A stretch of DNA of 64,000 nucleotides from Chryseobacterium sp. JV274 (GCF_903969135.1 NZ_LR824569.1:1-64000); one strand, 5' to 3'. Numbered from the stretch's first letter, positions 8,036 to 16,811 are shown. Made by a program: numbers and translations. Notes: generated from the letters alone by a model not told the origin.

Positions 8036-8080
8036 TTAAAATCCTATTAACAGAAGGAAAGCTCTAAAAAAATAGTTTTG
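8036..8080 (+). promoter_or_regulatory. phoX promoter with phased TTAA repeats
   Basis: TAGTTTTG (8073-8080) is the -7 element. TTAAAA at 8036 and TTAACA at 8047 are 11 bases apart and 37 and 26 bases upstream of the -7 start, the same positions as TTAATC and TTAAAA in the peroxidase promoter. This is a candidate PhoB site, inferred from spacing. Confidence 0.5.
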
Positions 8081-8105
8081 CAGTGTCTAATAAATCAAAT
8101 AAAAA

Positions 8106-10259
8106 ATGAAGAAAAAACTACTAACAATGGGAGCGTTGGCTATACTGGCAAGTTCAGGTATTCAGGCGCAGACTCTGATATTCAATAAGAATGCGTCTTG
8201 GAGCTACAAAGATAACAACCAGGCACAGCCTGCCGGATGGAATGCCCAGGCCTTCGATATTTCAACATGGGCGGTAGGAAACGGTCCGTTAGGATATGGA
8301 GATCCGGTAACCACAACAATCAATTCAGGGCTTACTACAGCTTATTTTGCTAAAGATTTCACAGTAGATCTTTCAACGCTTTCCGATACTATGGAGTTGG
8401 GAGTAATGAGAGATGACGGTATTATAGTATACCTTAACGGAGAGGAAGTCGTAAGAGACAATATGCCTGCAGGTGCTGTTACATTCAATACTTTTTCCAG
8501 TACAACTATTGATGGAGCGGCAGAAAGTGTTTATAATATTTTCTCTATTCCAAAATCAAAATTTGTAAACGGTGTCAACAGATTTTCTATAGAATTGCAC
8601 AACAGAAGCACAACCAGTTCAGATTTAAGAATTGATGCTTACCTGAAAACAACAGCCAATACAACGATCCCTGTAACTTGCAACGGAACACACATCAGCT
8701 GCTTTACTTCAATTGTGCCTACAGCACAGACTGATAAATTAATTATCCCTGCTGAACACAAATACCAGCTTATTTTAAAAGAAGGAGACAGTTATACAGA
8801 AGGAGGAGGATTAGTTGGAGGTCAGAATGACTTTACAGCTTATGTTCCAAAAACAGGAAGCAGTACCAATGGATATCTTTCTGTAAACCATGAAACGAAT
8901 CCTGGAGGAGTTACCATGGCAGAAATCAATTATAATGCGACTTCAAAGCTTTGGCAGTTAACAAAATCAAGAGCGGTAAGTTTCTCAGACCCAAGTTTGG
9001 TACAAACCATCAGAAACTGTTCAGGAGGAATTACACCTTGGGGAACAGTGGTGACCGCTGAAGAATCTGTGACTTCCAATGATGTGAACAATGATGGATA
9101 TAAAGATTATGGTTGGTTGGTAGAGATTGATCCTGCAACAGCTCAGGTAATTTCTAAAAATACCGACGGATCCAAAGGGAAACTTTGGCAGATGGGAATC
9201 ATGAACCACGAAAATGTAGTGGTGAATAACGCAGGAACAACTGCTTATTATGGGGAAGACGGTGGAACACACATGGTATATAAATATGTAATGGATACTC
9301 CAAACAACCTTTCTTCAGGAAACCTGTATGTTTTAAAATTAGATCAGGGATTATCAACTGCGGGAGATCCGGTAGGAACTACAGCAACATGGATTCAGGT
9401 TCCTAATAAAACCAAAGCAGACCAGAATAATACAGCAACACTTGCACAATCATTGGGCGGAACAAAGTTTAATGGAGTAGAAGATGTTGACATCAGCCCA
9501 CTGGATGGAAGAATCTATTTTACAGCAAAAGGATTAGACAGAGTATACCGTTTACAGGATAACGGAACAACAGCTTCACAAGTAGAAACATTTGTAGGAG
9601 GAGGTTCTTCAGTATATTCTTTCAATACCGCTCAGGGAATGAAATCTGAAGCTTGGGGAGACGGAAATGACAACCTTACTTTTGATGAGCTTGGAAACCT
9701 TTGGGTACTTCAGGATGGAGGTAAAAACTATATCTGGGTAATTGCTCCGGATCATACACAGGCCAACCCTAAAGTAAAACTATTTGCTTCTATGCCAGCT
9801 GGGTCAGAACCTACAGGATTGACATTTACGCCTGATCATAAATTTGGTTTCTTCTCTATTCAGCACCCGGATTCAACAATCTCTACAGATGTGGATGCTA
9901 CAGGGAATACAATCAATTATAAAGGAAAATCAGCTACCATCGTCATTGCACTTAAAAACAACTTGGGAACTGAAGGAACTTTAGGGACTATCGACAGCAA
10001 AACTGCAGAAAATACAGTAACAGTAGCACCAAACCCAACTTCCGGAATCGTAAAAATCAATTCAGTAAAAGGATTGAAAGATATTTCAGTGACAGCTTAC
10101 AGCATGGACGGAAAAATCGTTTATACGAAGAAGTTCAACGGTACAAACAAAGTATTGGACCTGGATTTCACACAACAGTTGGAAGGATCCCGTATTTTAG
10201 TTTTAAATATTGAAGCTGAAGGAGGTTTCCAGAAAACAGTTAAACTTTTAAAGAAATAA
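8106..10259 (+). CDS. phoX: PhoX-family (DUF839) alkaline phosphatase with T9SS sorting domain
   Basis: The 717-residue protein starts with a signal peptide (MKKKLLTMGALAILASSGIQ then AQ). Residues up to about 195 look like a beta-sandwich module (RDDGIIVYLNGEEVV, NRFSIELHNRS). The PhoX/DUF839 beta-propeller follows, with GYLSVNHETNPGG, CSGGITPWGTVVTAEESV, NHENVVV, KFNGVEDVDISPLDGRIYFT and FFSIQHPDST. The last 75 residues form a type A T9SS sorting domain (TVAPNPTSGIVKINS to KTVKLLKK), so the protein is secreted to or beyond the cell surface. PhoX enzymes are iron-calcium phosphatases induced by phosphate starvation. The promoter carries phased repeats consistent with this. Assignment to PhoX is firm; activity is inferred. 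Confidence 0.9.
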   Translation: MKKKLLTMGALAILASSGIQAQTLIFNKNASWSYKDNNQAQPAGWNAQAFDISTWAVGNGPLGYGDPVTTTINSGLTTAYFAKDFTVDLSTLSDTMELGVMRDDGIIVYLNGEEVVRDNMPAGAVTFNTFSSTTIDGAAESVYNIFSIPKSKFVNGVNRFSIELHNRSTTSSDLRIDAYLKTTANTTIPVTCNGTHISCFTSIVPTAQTDKLIIPAEHKYQLILKEGDSYTEGGGLVGGQNDFTAYVPKTGSSTNGYLSVNHETNPGGVTMAEINYNATSKLWQLTKSRAVSFSDPSLVQTIRNCSGGITPWGTVVTAEESVTSNDVNNDGYKDYGWLVEIDPATAQVISKNTDGSKGKLWQMGIMNHENVVVNNAGTTAYYGEDGGTHMVYKYVMDTPNNLSSGNLYVLKLDQGLSTAGDPVGTTATWIQVPNKTKADQNNTATLAQSLGGTKFNGVEDVDISPLDGRIYFTAKGLDRVYRLQDNGTTASQVETFVGGGSSVYSFNTAQGMKSEAWGDGNDNLTFDELGNLWVLQDGGKNYIWVIAPDHTQANPKVKLFASMPAGSEPTGLTFTPDHKFGFFSIQHPDSTISTDVDATGNTINYKGKSATIVIALKNNLGTEGTLGTIDSKTAENTVTVAPNPTSGIVKINSVKGLKDISVTAYSMDGKIVYTKKFNGTNKVLDLDFTQQLEGSRILVLNIEAEGGFQKTVKLLKK

Positions 10260-10275
10260 ATTATTTATAATTCTT

Positions 10276-10311
10276 GTCTGTCAGTGACTTCTGTTGCTGG
10301 CAGACTTTTTT
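10276..10311 (+). terminator. phoX terminator
   Basis: Stem GTCTGTCAG / CTGGCAGAC (one G-T pair) with a 12-base loop is followed by TTTTTT. The T-run directly abuts the ATG codons of the next gene. Confidence 0.8.
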
Positions 10312-10317
10312 ATGTTT

Positions 10318-11217
10318 ATGAAAAAGCTTTTCTTACTTATTTCCATACTATCACTTTCTCAGATCAAAGCACAGATTGATCCGGTGAAATATCCTACTTT
10401 TACCAATATTGAAGATGCTTTAAGCAGTAAAAAAGCAGTATACAGTATGAGTTTCAGAGAAAAGGGATTGTTTAATCTTCCCCCTCAGATCGTGAAACTG
10501 GATTCATTATTTTTTCTGAATATCATGGCTAATAAGCTTGAAAAAATGGATCAGGAACTCTTTGAATTGAAAGAACTGGAAATTTTAAATGTGAATGAAA
10601 ACAGCATTAAATATATTCCGGATGAGGTAAGTAAGCTTAAGAAACTGACCACTTTTTCAATGAATCTGAATAGTCTGACAAGCATTAATCCCAATATTGC
10701 AAAGCTTCAGAACTTAAAAGTAGTACATTTTGATGCCAACAACCTGAATACCTTCCCCGAAGCACTTATGGAAATTGCAGCGTTGGAAGAAATTAACCTT
10801 CAGGGAAACCAGATCAGTTTTATTGCAGACAGACTGGATCAGATCAGAAACCTGAAATTTCTGAACCTTTCTGATAATCAGATCAATGACCTTGGAAATT
10901 TGTCTTTTCCTAAAAACTTAAAATATCTTGAACTGCAGCAGAATGCCATCAACAAGCTTCCGGAAAACCTTTTCAAAGCTCGGCATCTTGAATTTCTGAA
11001 TGTAAGTGGAAACAATATTTCGGAAATCTCACCCAAAATAAAAGGATTGAAAAGTGTAGTCAGCATGAATCTGGCCAACAATAATCTGAAAGATATTCCT
11101 GTAGAAATCCAACAGCTGAAAAATCTGAAAACTTTGATTCTTACAGGAAATCCTATAGAAAAATCTACAATTGAAAATTTAAAAACCTTACTGCCGGATA
11201 CGCAGATCTATTTCTAG
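10318..11217 (+). CDS. Exported leucine-rich-repeat protein
   Basis: The 299-residue protein begins with a signal peptide (MKKLFLLISILSLSQIKA) and then consists almost entirely of LRR units of about 23 residues: LFFLNIMANKLEKMDQELFE, LEILNVNENSIKYIPDEVSK, LKVVHFDANNLNTFPEALME, LKFLNLSDNQINDL and LKTLILTGNPIEK. The pattern LxxLxLxxNxIxxIPxxI is that of bacterial LRRs with nine or ten repeats. No T9SS domain or lipobox is evident. I chose ATG 10318 because it gives an ideal signal peptide; ATG 10312 is two codons upstream and a TTG frame begins at 10294. The start lies immediately behind the phoX terminator, so expression probably depends on read-through or a promoter inside phoX. A binding role is likely, but the ligand is unknown. 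Confidence 0.85.
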   Translation: MKKLFLLISILSLSQIKAQIDPVKYPTFTNIEDALSSKKAVYSMSFREKGLFNLPPQIVKLDSLFFLNIMANKLEKMDQELFELKELEILNVNENSIKYIPDEVSKLKKLTTFSMNLNSLTSINPNIAKLQNLKVVHFDANNLNTFPEALMEIAALEEINLQGNQISFIADRLDQIRNLKFLNLSDNQINDLGNLSFPKNLKYLELQQNAINKLPENLFKARHLEFLNVSGNNISEISPKIKGLKSVVSMNLANNNLKDIPVEIQQLKNLKTLILTGNPIEKSTIENLKTLLPDTQIYF

Positions 11218-11219
11218 AT

Positions 11220-11543
11220 CTATCCGCCAACACGTTTGGTTTTATATCCCATTTCTTTAAGGATATTCATGATTTTATCACGGTTGTCCCCTTGAATGAT
11301 AATCGTTCCATCCTTCTCAGAACCGCCTATACCTAAGGTGGTTTTTATTTTCTTTGAAATTTTTTTCAGGTCTTCCTCACTGCCTTCCCAGCCTTCAACA
11401 ACGGTGACAGGCTTACCATTTCTTCCTTTTTTCTCAAATTTGCATACCAAAGGCTCTTTCTGCTTGAATTGTTCTTCAGGCATCTCAAAATCCTGCTCTT
11501 CATGCTCAGGAAAAAGATTCTTCAATTGATCTCGTAAATCCAT
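11220..11543 (-). CDS. SUI1/eIF1-like translation factor (YciH family)
   Basis: This 107-residue protein has a charged N-terminus and a C-terminal SUI1 domain: KGRNGKPVTVVEGWEG, LKKISKKIKTTLGIGGSEKD and GTIIIQGDNRDKIMNILKEM match the conserved GGS-KDG and IQGD motifs of the YciH/eIF1 family. In bacteria these proteins influence the fidelity of start-codon selection, possibly in stress; the precise role is unsettled. It is convergent with the LRR gene, with 2 bases between the stop codons, and appears monocistronic. Confidence 0.9.
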   Translation of the reverse strand: MDLRDQLKNLFPEHEEQDFEMPEEQFKQKEPLVCKFEKKGRNGKPVTVVEGWEGSEEDLKKISKKIKTTLGIGGSEKDGTIIIQGDNRDKIMNILKEMGYKTKRVGG

Positions 11544-11610
11544 ACCGCAAAATTAAAAAGATTTACTGATTAATGAACTGAAATAATCAATGAAATTTCA
11601 ATTTTTCAAT

Positions 11611-11637
11611 CGTGTCAAGGTTTTAAACCTTGACACG
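11611..11637. repeat. Perfect intergenic palindrome
   Basis: Two 13-base arms, CGTGTCAAGGTTT and AAACCTTGACACG, are perfectly complementary around one T. It lies between the divergent SUI1 and gpmI genes. No T-run follows, so a dispersed repeat is more likely than a terminator. Confidence 0.65.
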
Positions 11638-11753
11638 GTTGAGTGTTTACAAATTAACCCGGTTTTTACCTTATAACTTTAAATGGAACTGGTTGATGAT
11701 CAGTAATCAATAAAATTCAAGACCTCAAATTCTTCTATTCATAGGAAATTAGG

Positions 11754-11761
11754 TAAATTTG
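11754..11761 (+). promoter_or_regulatory. gpmI -7 promoter element
   Basis: TAAATTTG matches TAnnTTTG and lies 20 bases before the gpmI ATG. Confidence 0.5.
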
Positions 11762-11781
11762 TCTAACAAAAGTTTTACAAA

Positions 11782-13323
11782 ATGTCAAAAAAAGCAATAC
11801 TGGCAATTCTTGACGGATGGGGATTGGGAACAAACCCTGACGTTTCTGCAATAGATAAAGCAAATACACCATTCATAGACAGCTGTTACCAAAGATTTCC
11901 ACATACTACGCTTGAAGCGAGTGGGCTGGCTGTAGGGCTACCTGCCGGGCAGATGGGAAATTCTGAAGTTGGGCACATGAACCTTGGGGCAGGTAGAGTG
12001 GTTTACCAGAATCTGGTGAAACTGAACATGGCGGTTGAAAACGGAACATTGGGTCAGGAAAAAGTGATTCAGGATGCATTTGAATACGCAAAAAAAGAAA
12101 ATAAAAAAGTACACTTTATCGGTTTGGTTTCCAATGGAGGAGTACATTCACATATCAATCACTTAAAAGGATTACTGACTGCTGCCAAAGAATTCGGTTT
12201 GAATGAAAACGTTTTTGTTCATGCATTTACCGATGGCAGAGACTGTGATCCACATTCCGGATTCGGATTTATTGATGAACTTCAGAAGCATATGGAAGCC
12301 ACTACCGGAAAACTGGCAACAGTGACAGGAAGATACTATGCGATGGACAGAGATAAGAGATGGGAGCGTGTAAAATTAGCTTATGATGCCCTTGTTGAAG
12401 GAGTAGGCGAACCAACAACTGATGCTTTGGCAGCAATTAAGACTTCCTATGATAATAATGTTACAGATGAATTTCTGAAACCAATCATTTTAATGAATAC
12501 TACCGCTACAGGAAATGTGGTGCCGGTAGCAAAAATTATTGATAATGATGTTGTGATCTGCTTCAACTTCCGTACAGACAGAGGGAGAGAAATTACAGAA
12601 GTTCTTTCTCAGAAGGATTTTCCGGAATATTCTATGAAGAAACTGAACCTTTACTATATCACGTTAACAAACTATGATAAAACATTCCAGAATGTACAGG
12701 TTGTTTTTGATGAAAATGTATTAACGGAAACAATGGGGGAAGTTCTTGAAAGAAATGGAAGATCTCAGATCAGAATCGCAGAAACAGAGAAATATCCTCA
12801 CGTTACTTTCTTCTTTTCAGGAGGAAGAGAAAAAGAATTTGAAGGCGAAAGAAGACTGCTTTGTCCAAGCCCGAAAGATGTTCCTACGTATGACCTGAAG
12901 CCGGAAATGTCAGCTTATGATATTACCAATGCTATTGTACCGGAACTGGAACAGGGAACTGCTGACTTTGTCTGTTTAAATTTTGCCAATACAGATATGG
13001 TAGGACATACAGGCGTTTTTGAAGCTGCTGTAAAAGCTGCTGAAGTAGTAGATCAGTGCATCGAAAAAGTAGCAACCGCTGCTTATGAAAACGGATATGC
13101 TGTTTTTATCCTTGCCGATCACGGAAACTCAGACGTAATGATGAATCCGGACGGAACTCCTAATACACAGCACTCAACCAATCTTGTACCTTTCATCGTA
13201 ATGGATAAAGATCATACCTGGAATTTAAAACCAGGAAAATTGGGAGATGTGGCCCCTACAATCCTTAACGTAATGGGCGTTGAAATACCGGCTGCAATGA
13301 CCGGAGATATTTTAGTTGATTAA
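11782..13323 (+). CDS. gpmI: 2,3-bisphosphoglycerate-independent phosphoglycerate mutase
   Basis: GpmI interconverts 3- and 2-phosphoglycerate in glycolysis and gluconeogenesis using two Mn ions, without a bisphosphoglycerate cofactor. The 513-residue length is typical. Visible motifs are ILDGWG with metal ligand Asp11, the phosphorylated serine Ser61 in GQMGNSEVGHMNLGAGR, HAFTDGRDCDPHSG, GRYYAMDRDKRWER, FFFSGGRE, ANTDMVGHTG and LADHGNSD, which supply substrate-binding and the remaining metal-binding residues. It is monocistronic, with a TAAATTTG promoter element upstream and a strong terminator downstream. Confidence 0.98.
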   Translation: MSKKAILAILDGWGLGTNPDVSAIDKANTPFIDSCYQRFPHTTLEASGLAVGLPAGQMGNSEVGHMNLGAGRVVYQNLVKLNMAVENGTLGQEKVIQDAFEYAKKENKKVHFIGLVSNGGVHSHINHLKGLLTAAKEFGLNENVFVHAFTDGRDCDPHSGFGFIDELQKHMEATTGKLATVTGRYYAMDRDKRWERVKLAYDALVEGVGEPTTDALAAIKTSYDNNVTDEFLKPIILMNTTATGNVVPVAKIIDNDVVICFNFRTDRGREITEVLSQKDFPEYSMKKLNLYYITLTNYDKTFQNVQVVFDENVLTETMGEVLERNGRSQIRIAETEKYPHVTFFFSGGREKEFEGERRLLCPSPKDVPTYDLKPEMSAYDITNAIVPELEQGTADFVCLNFANTDMVGHTGVFEAAVKAAEVVDQCIEKVATAAYENGYAVFILADHGNSDVMMNPDGTPNTQHSTNLVPFIVMDKDHTWNLKPGKLGDVAPTILNVMGVEIPAAMTGDILVD

Positions 13324-13341
13324 AATTCAATAATATTGTCA

Positions 13342-13379
13342 AAAGAATGCCGTTATACTTTGTATGACGGCATTCTTTT
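13342..13379 (+). terminator. gpmI terminator
   Basis: A 12-bp stem AAAGAATGCCGT / ACGGCATTCTTT is followed by T-rich sequence. Confidence 0.85.
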
Positions 13380-13443
13380 ATGATTTATGTCAGATAAGGT
13401 ATGACTTGCATACTTTATTATGCGTTAAATAATAAATAAATCA

Positions 13444-13451
13444 TATCTTTG
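13444..13451 (+). promoter_or_regulatory. Desaturase gene -7 promoter element
   Basis: TATCTTTG fits TAnnTTTG, 22 bases before the ATG. Upstream, GCATA and TATGC around 13408-13422 form a short inverted repeat that could be an operator, but this is weak. Confidence 0.5.
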
Positions 13452-13473
13452 TAAATTAAAACTGAATAGTAAA

Positions 13474-14451
13474 ATGTATCAAAAGCTTGTTAGGAAAGAA
13501 GTAATGGGATTATTGGAAAAGGAAGTAGGTTCTTTTCTTGATAAATTTTTAACGCCAATTGAAAAAATATGGCAGCCTTCCGATTATTTACCAGATCCTT
13601 CAAGCGAAGAATTTAAACACGACTTAGAAGAAATTCAGACTTTTGCCCGCGAAATGCCTTATGATCTTTTCGTAACATTGATCGGGGACTGTATCACAGA
13701 AGAAGCTCTTCCTTCCTATGAGTCTTGGTTAATGGGAGTTGACGGAATCAATCAGGAAGAAAGATTAGGCTGGTCCAATTGGGTAAGAGCATGGACTGCT
13801 GAAGAAAACAGACACGGAGATTTATTAAACAAATATCTTTATCTGTGTGGAAGAGTAAACATGAGAGAGGTTGAAATTACTACTCAATACCTGATTAATG
13901 ATGGTTTCGATTTGGGAACAAGTATGGACCCATACAGAAACTTCATTTATACAAGTTTCCAGGAGACAGCTACCAATATCTCTCACAGAAGAGTAGGTAC
14001 ATTGGCTAAACAGTCCGGAAACGGGAAATTGGCAAAAATGTGTGGTGTAATTGCTGCAGATGAAGCAAGACACGCTAAAGCATACAAACATTTCGTAGCG
14101 AAAATTCTGGAAGTAGACCCTTCAGAAATGATTCTTGCATTTGAAGATATGATGCGTAAAAAGATCGTAATGCCTGCTCACCTGATGAGACAATCCGGAC
14201 AAAAAGCCGGAGAACTTTGGGGACATTTCTCGGATGCTGCACAAAGATGTATGGTATACACTGGTCAGGATTATATCAATATTATGAAAGACCTTTTAGA
14301 TGAATGGAAAATTGAGCACGTAAAAGGACTTACAGAAAAAGCAGAAAAAGCTCAGGAATACCTGATGAAGCTTCCTGCAAGGCTTCAGAAGATCACAGAC
14401 AGAGTTTCTACTCCGGATCTTCAGTTCCAGTTTAGCTGGGTAAAAAGCTAA
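13474..14451 (+). CDS. Acyl-[acyl-carrier-protein] desaturase
   Basis: The 325-residue soluble protein is a ferritin-like di-iron desaturase of the plant stearoyl-ACP desaturase type (FA_desaturase_2), which introduces a double bond into ACP-bound fatty acids. The two iron-binding motifs are intact: EENRH at residues 110-114 and DEARH at 196-200. WSNWVRAWTA and YTSFQETATNISHRR are further family blocks. It is monocistronic with its own promoter and a terminator downstream. Its activity would adjust membrane fluidity. Positional specificity cannot be inferred. Confidence 0.93.
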   Translation: MYQKLVRKEVMGLLEKEVGSFLDKFLTPIEKIWQPSDYLPDPSSEEFKHDLEEIQTFAREMPYDLFVTLIGDCITEEALPSYESWLMGVDGINQEERLGWSNWVRAWTAEENRHGDLLNKYLYLCGRVNMREVEITTQYLINDGFDLGTSMDPYRNFIYTSFQETATNISHRRVGTLAKQSGNGKLAKMCGVIAADEARHAKAYKHFVAKILEVDPSEMILAFEDMMRKKIVMPAHLMRQSGQKAGELWGHFSDAAQRCMVYTGQDYINIMKDLLDEWKIEHVKGLTEKAEKAQEYLMKLPARLQKITDRVSTPDLQFQFSWVKS

Positions 14452-14488
14452 TAGGATTTACATTATTATTTAAAATATAAAAGTAATT

Positions 14489-14516
14489 GAGTGCCTTTCT
14501 TTTGGGCACTCTTTTT
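14489..14516 (+). terminator. Desaturase gene terminator
   Basis: Stem GAGTGCC / GGCACTC is followed by TTTTTATTT, immediately upstream of the next promoter. Confidence 0.8.
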
Positions 14517-14522
14517 ATTTCT

Positions 14523-14530
14523 TATCTTTG
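14523..14530 (+). promoter_or_regulatory. -7 promoter element of the HAD gene
   Basis: TATCTTTG lies 22 bases before ATG 14553 and directly after the preceding terminator, which sets the true start of this transcription unit. Confidence 0.55.
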
Positions 14531-14552
14531 CAAAGCTAAAAAAAACAACGAA

Positions 14553-14984
14553 ATGTTAAATAATAAAAAGATTGCTGTTGACTTTGACGGGACTATTGTT
14601 GATGACGCTTACCCGGCCATTGGAAAACCGAAAACTTTTGCATTCGAAACTTTAAAAAGACTTCAGGCTGAAGGATACAGACTTATACTTTGGACTTACA
14701 GACACGGAAAAACATTAGATGAAGCCGTAGAATTCTGTCAAAAAAACGGAATAGAATTTTACGCTGTGAATTCAAGTTTTGAAGGAGAAGTTTTTGATCA
14801 TGAAACTCAATCCAGAAAATTAGATGCAGATTGGTTTATTGATGACAGAAACTTAGGAGGATTTCCGGGATGGGGTGAGATCTACAATATTATTCAGGAA
14901 AGAATAGAATTCCGTGTAGAAGGGAAGGAAGTTCTTGCCTATTCAAAACTTAAAAAAGAAAAGAAAAAAGGACTTTTCTGGTAG
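14553..14984 (+). CDS. Small HAD-like hydrolase (BT0820 type)
   Basis: The 143-residue protein is a minimal HAD fold without a cap: KIAVDFDGTIVDD is motif I with nucleophile and acid/base Asp, LILWTYRHGKTLDEAVEFC holds motif II (Thr), and DADWFIDDRNLGG is the motif IV acidic pair. Short Bacteroidota members of this type include BT0820. The phosphatase substrate is unknown. I start at ATG 14553; the frame is open upstream to 14487, but that part overlaps a terminator and promoter. The C-terminus is a Lys-rich tail (KLKKEKKKGLFW). Confidence 0.8.
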   Translation: MLNNKKIAVDFDGTIVDDAYPAIGKPKTFAFETLKRLQAEGYRLILWTYRHGKTLDEAVEFCQKNGIEFYAVNSSFEGEVFDHETQSRKLDADWFIDDRNLGGFPGWGEIYNIIQERIEFRVEGKEVLAYSKLKKEKKKGLFW

Positions 14985-14993
14985 GATAGAAAC

Positions 14994-15131
14994 GAGAAGC
15001 CAGATATTAGAAATTAATTTTTGATATCACATTAAAGCTTCTATTTTTTATCAGAAAGAGTCTTAGATTGTTATAATATAGAAATACACATCATGCTGTA
15101 ATCTAGCTTCTAACATCTAATATCTAACATC
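14994..15131. repeat. Intergenic repeat of AGAAGC/GATATTAGA type
   Basis: The gap between the HAD and map genes contains GAGAAGCCAGATATTAGA and, about 90 bases on, related words in the opposite orientation (TCTAGCTTCT, TCTAATATCT, TCTAACATCT). It resembles a decayed dispersed repeat. Confidence 0.45.
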
Positions 15132-15139
15132 TATATACA

Positions 15140-15949
15140 ATGATTCAATTAAAAACGATAGACGAATTGCGTCTGATGAAGGAGAGTGCCCGACTGGTTT
15201 CAAAAACATTGGGAATGTTGGCAAAAGAAATTAAACCAGGGATTACAACCTTATATTTAGATAAACTGGCTCATGATTTTATTAAAGATCATGGTGCTGA
15301 GCCTGCATTTTTAGGATATGGAGGATTCCCGAACTCTCTTTGTATCTCTCCGAATGATCAGGTGGTTCATGGGTTTCCAAACAATGATGTAGTAAAAGAA
15401 GGAGATGTTCTTTCCGTAGACTGTGGAGTTATTCTTAACGGTTTCGTAGGAGATCATGCTTATACTTTTGAAATCGGAGAAGTGAAACCTGAGGTTAAAA
15501 AATTACTACAGGTTACCAAAGAATCTTTATACAAAGGAATTGAGCAGGTTGTCAGAGGAAAGAGAATAGGAGATATCTCTCATGCAATCCAGGCACATTG
15601 TGAAAAAGAAGGATATGGAGTAGTAAGAGAACTTGTAGGACACGGTTTAGGAAGAAAAATGCACGAAGATCCACAGGTTCCAAACTATGGAAGACAAGGA
15701 AGCGGAAAGGTAATAAAAGACGGTTTGGCAATTGCTATTGAGCCAATGGTTAATATGGGAACTGAGAAAGTGAAGTTCCATAATGACGGTTGGACGGTAA
15801 CGACTTTAGATAATATGCCATCTGCTCACTTTGAGCATGATGTGGCAGTAATCAATGGTAAACCGGTATTGCTTTCAACATTTGATTATGTGTATGAAGC
15901 TTTAGGGATTGTAAGTGATGAAGAAAAGCAGTTCCAACTGGATTTTTAA
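15140..15949 (+). CDS. map: Type I methionine aminopeptidase
   Basis: Map removes the initiator Met from nascent proteins in the cytoplasm. The 269-residue length fits type I enzymes. The five metal ligands are recognisable: two Asp in LSVDCGVILNGFVGDHAYTF, His in ELVGHGLGRKMHEDPQVPNY, Glu in IAIEPMVNMG, and Glu in SAHFEHDVAV. VVHGFPN carries the substrate-contacting His. The downstream methyltransferase start overlaps the stop by one base (TAATG), implying coupled translation. Confidence 0.97.
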   Translation: MIQLKTIDELRLMKESARLVSKTLGMLAKEIKPGITTLYLDKLAHDFIKDHGAEPAFLGYGGFPNSLCISPNDQVVHGFPNNDVVKEGDVLSVDCGVILNGFVGDHAYTFEIGEVKPEVKKLLQVTKESLYKGIEQVVRGKRIGDISHAIQAHCEKEGYGVVRELVGHGLGRKMHEDPQVPNYGRQGSGKVIKDGLAIAIEPMVNMGTEKVKFHNDGWTVTTLDNMPSAHFEHDVAVINGKPVLLSTFDYVYEALGIVSDEEKQFQLDF

Positions 15950-16716
15950 TGAAAAAGGTAACAAAACTTTTACTGAATAAAATTCCACGCCCTATGCTTA
16001 TTAAAATGAGTATTTGGGCCAGACCGCTTATTTATCAGTTTTTCAAAGGAGATCAGTTCTATGACCCTATTGATGGAAGATCTTACAGAAAATTCCTTCC
16101 GTATGGATATGGAAAACAAAGAGAAAATGCTCTTTCTCCCGGGACTTTAAGCCTGGAGAGACACCGTCAGATGTGGCTTTATCTTCAGAATGAGACTGAT
16201 TTTTTTATTAAAAATTATAAAGTTCTGCATATTGCTCCCGAACAGGAATTTTTAAGGAAATTCAAAAGAATGAGTAACCTGAATTATATTTCAGCAGATC
16301 TTTATTCTCCGATTGTAGATGTGAAAGCAGATATTCTGGATTTACCTTTTGAAGACGAAAGTTTTGATATTATTTTCTGTAACCACGTTCTGGAACATAT
16401 CGAAGACGATGCCAAAGCAATAAGTGAGCTGTATAGGGTTATGAAGCCCGGCGGATGGGGAATTCTTCAGGTTCCGATGAAAAATTCATTGGAGAAAACG
16501 TATGAAGATTTTACCATTAAAGATCCGAAAGAACGACAGAAGCATTTCGGACAATATGATCACGTCCGCTGGTACGGAATGGATTATTTCGACCGCTTAA
16601 AAAAAGCAGGCTTTGAAACAGAACCGAACTTCTATTCACAGAAATTCTCAGAAGAAGAAATTAAAAAATACGGGTTAAGACACAATGAAATCTTGCCTAT
16701 AGTTTATAAAAAATAA
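15949..16716 (+). CDS. Class I SAM-dependent methyltransferase
   Basis: The 255-residue protein has a basic N-terminus and a class I methyltransferase core: KVLHIAPEQEFLRKF corresponds to motif I in a divergent form, ISADLYSPIVDVKADILDLP to motifs II and III, and FDIIFCNHVLEHIEDDAKAI with LYRVMKPGGWGILQVP to motifs IV to VI of the Methyltransf_11 type. YRKFLPYGYG near residue 50 is a conserved flavobacterial insertion. It is fused translationally to map by a one-base overlap, but a functional link is not obvious. The substrate is unknown; lipid or surface-polymer methylation is possible. Confidence 0.85.
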   Translation: MKKVTKLLLNKIPRPMLIKMSIWARPLIYQFFKGDQFYDPIDGRSYRKFLPYGYGKQRENALSPGTLSLERHRQMWLYLQNETDFFIKNYKVLHIAPEQEFLRKFKRMSNLNYISADLYSPIVDVKADILDLPFEDESFDIIFCNHVLEHIEDDAKAISELYRVMKPGGWGILQVPMKNSLEKTYEDFTIKDPKERQKHFGQYDHVRWYGMDYFDRLKKAGFETEPNFYSQKFSEEEIKKYGLRHNEILPIVYKK

Positions 16717-16748
16717 AAAAAGCCTGTCATTTTTTGGCAGGCTTTTTT
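16715..16748 (+). terminator. Terminator of the map-methyltransferase operon
   Basis: Stem AGCCTGTCA / TGGCAGGCT (one G-T pair) is flanked by an A-run and T6. Confidence 0.85.
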
Positions 16749-16781
16749 CGTGTAATCAGGATGAGAATTTTTTTACATAAC

Positions 16782-16811
16782 TAAAAAACCGCCTTCAATA
16801 CGAAGACGGTT
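16782..16811 (-). terminator. Terminator of the SMR exporter gene
   Basis: Stem AACCGCCTTC / GAAGACGGTT with a 5-base loop is followed, in minus-strand sense, by TTTTTT. Confidence 0.7.
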
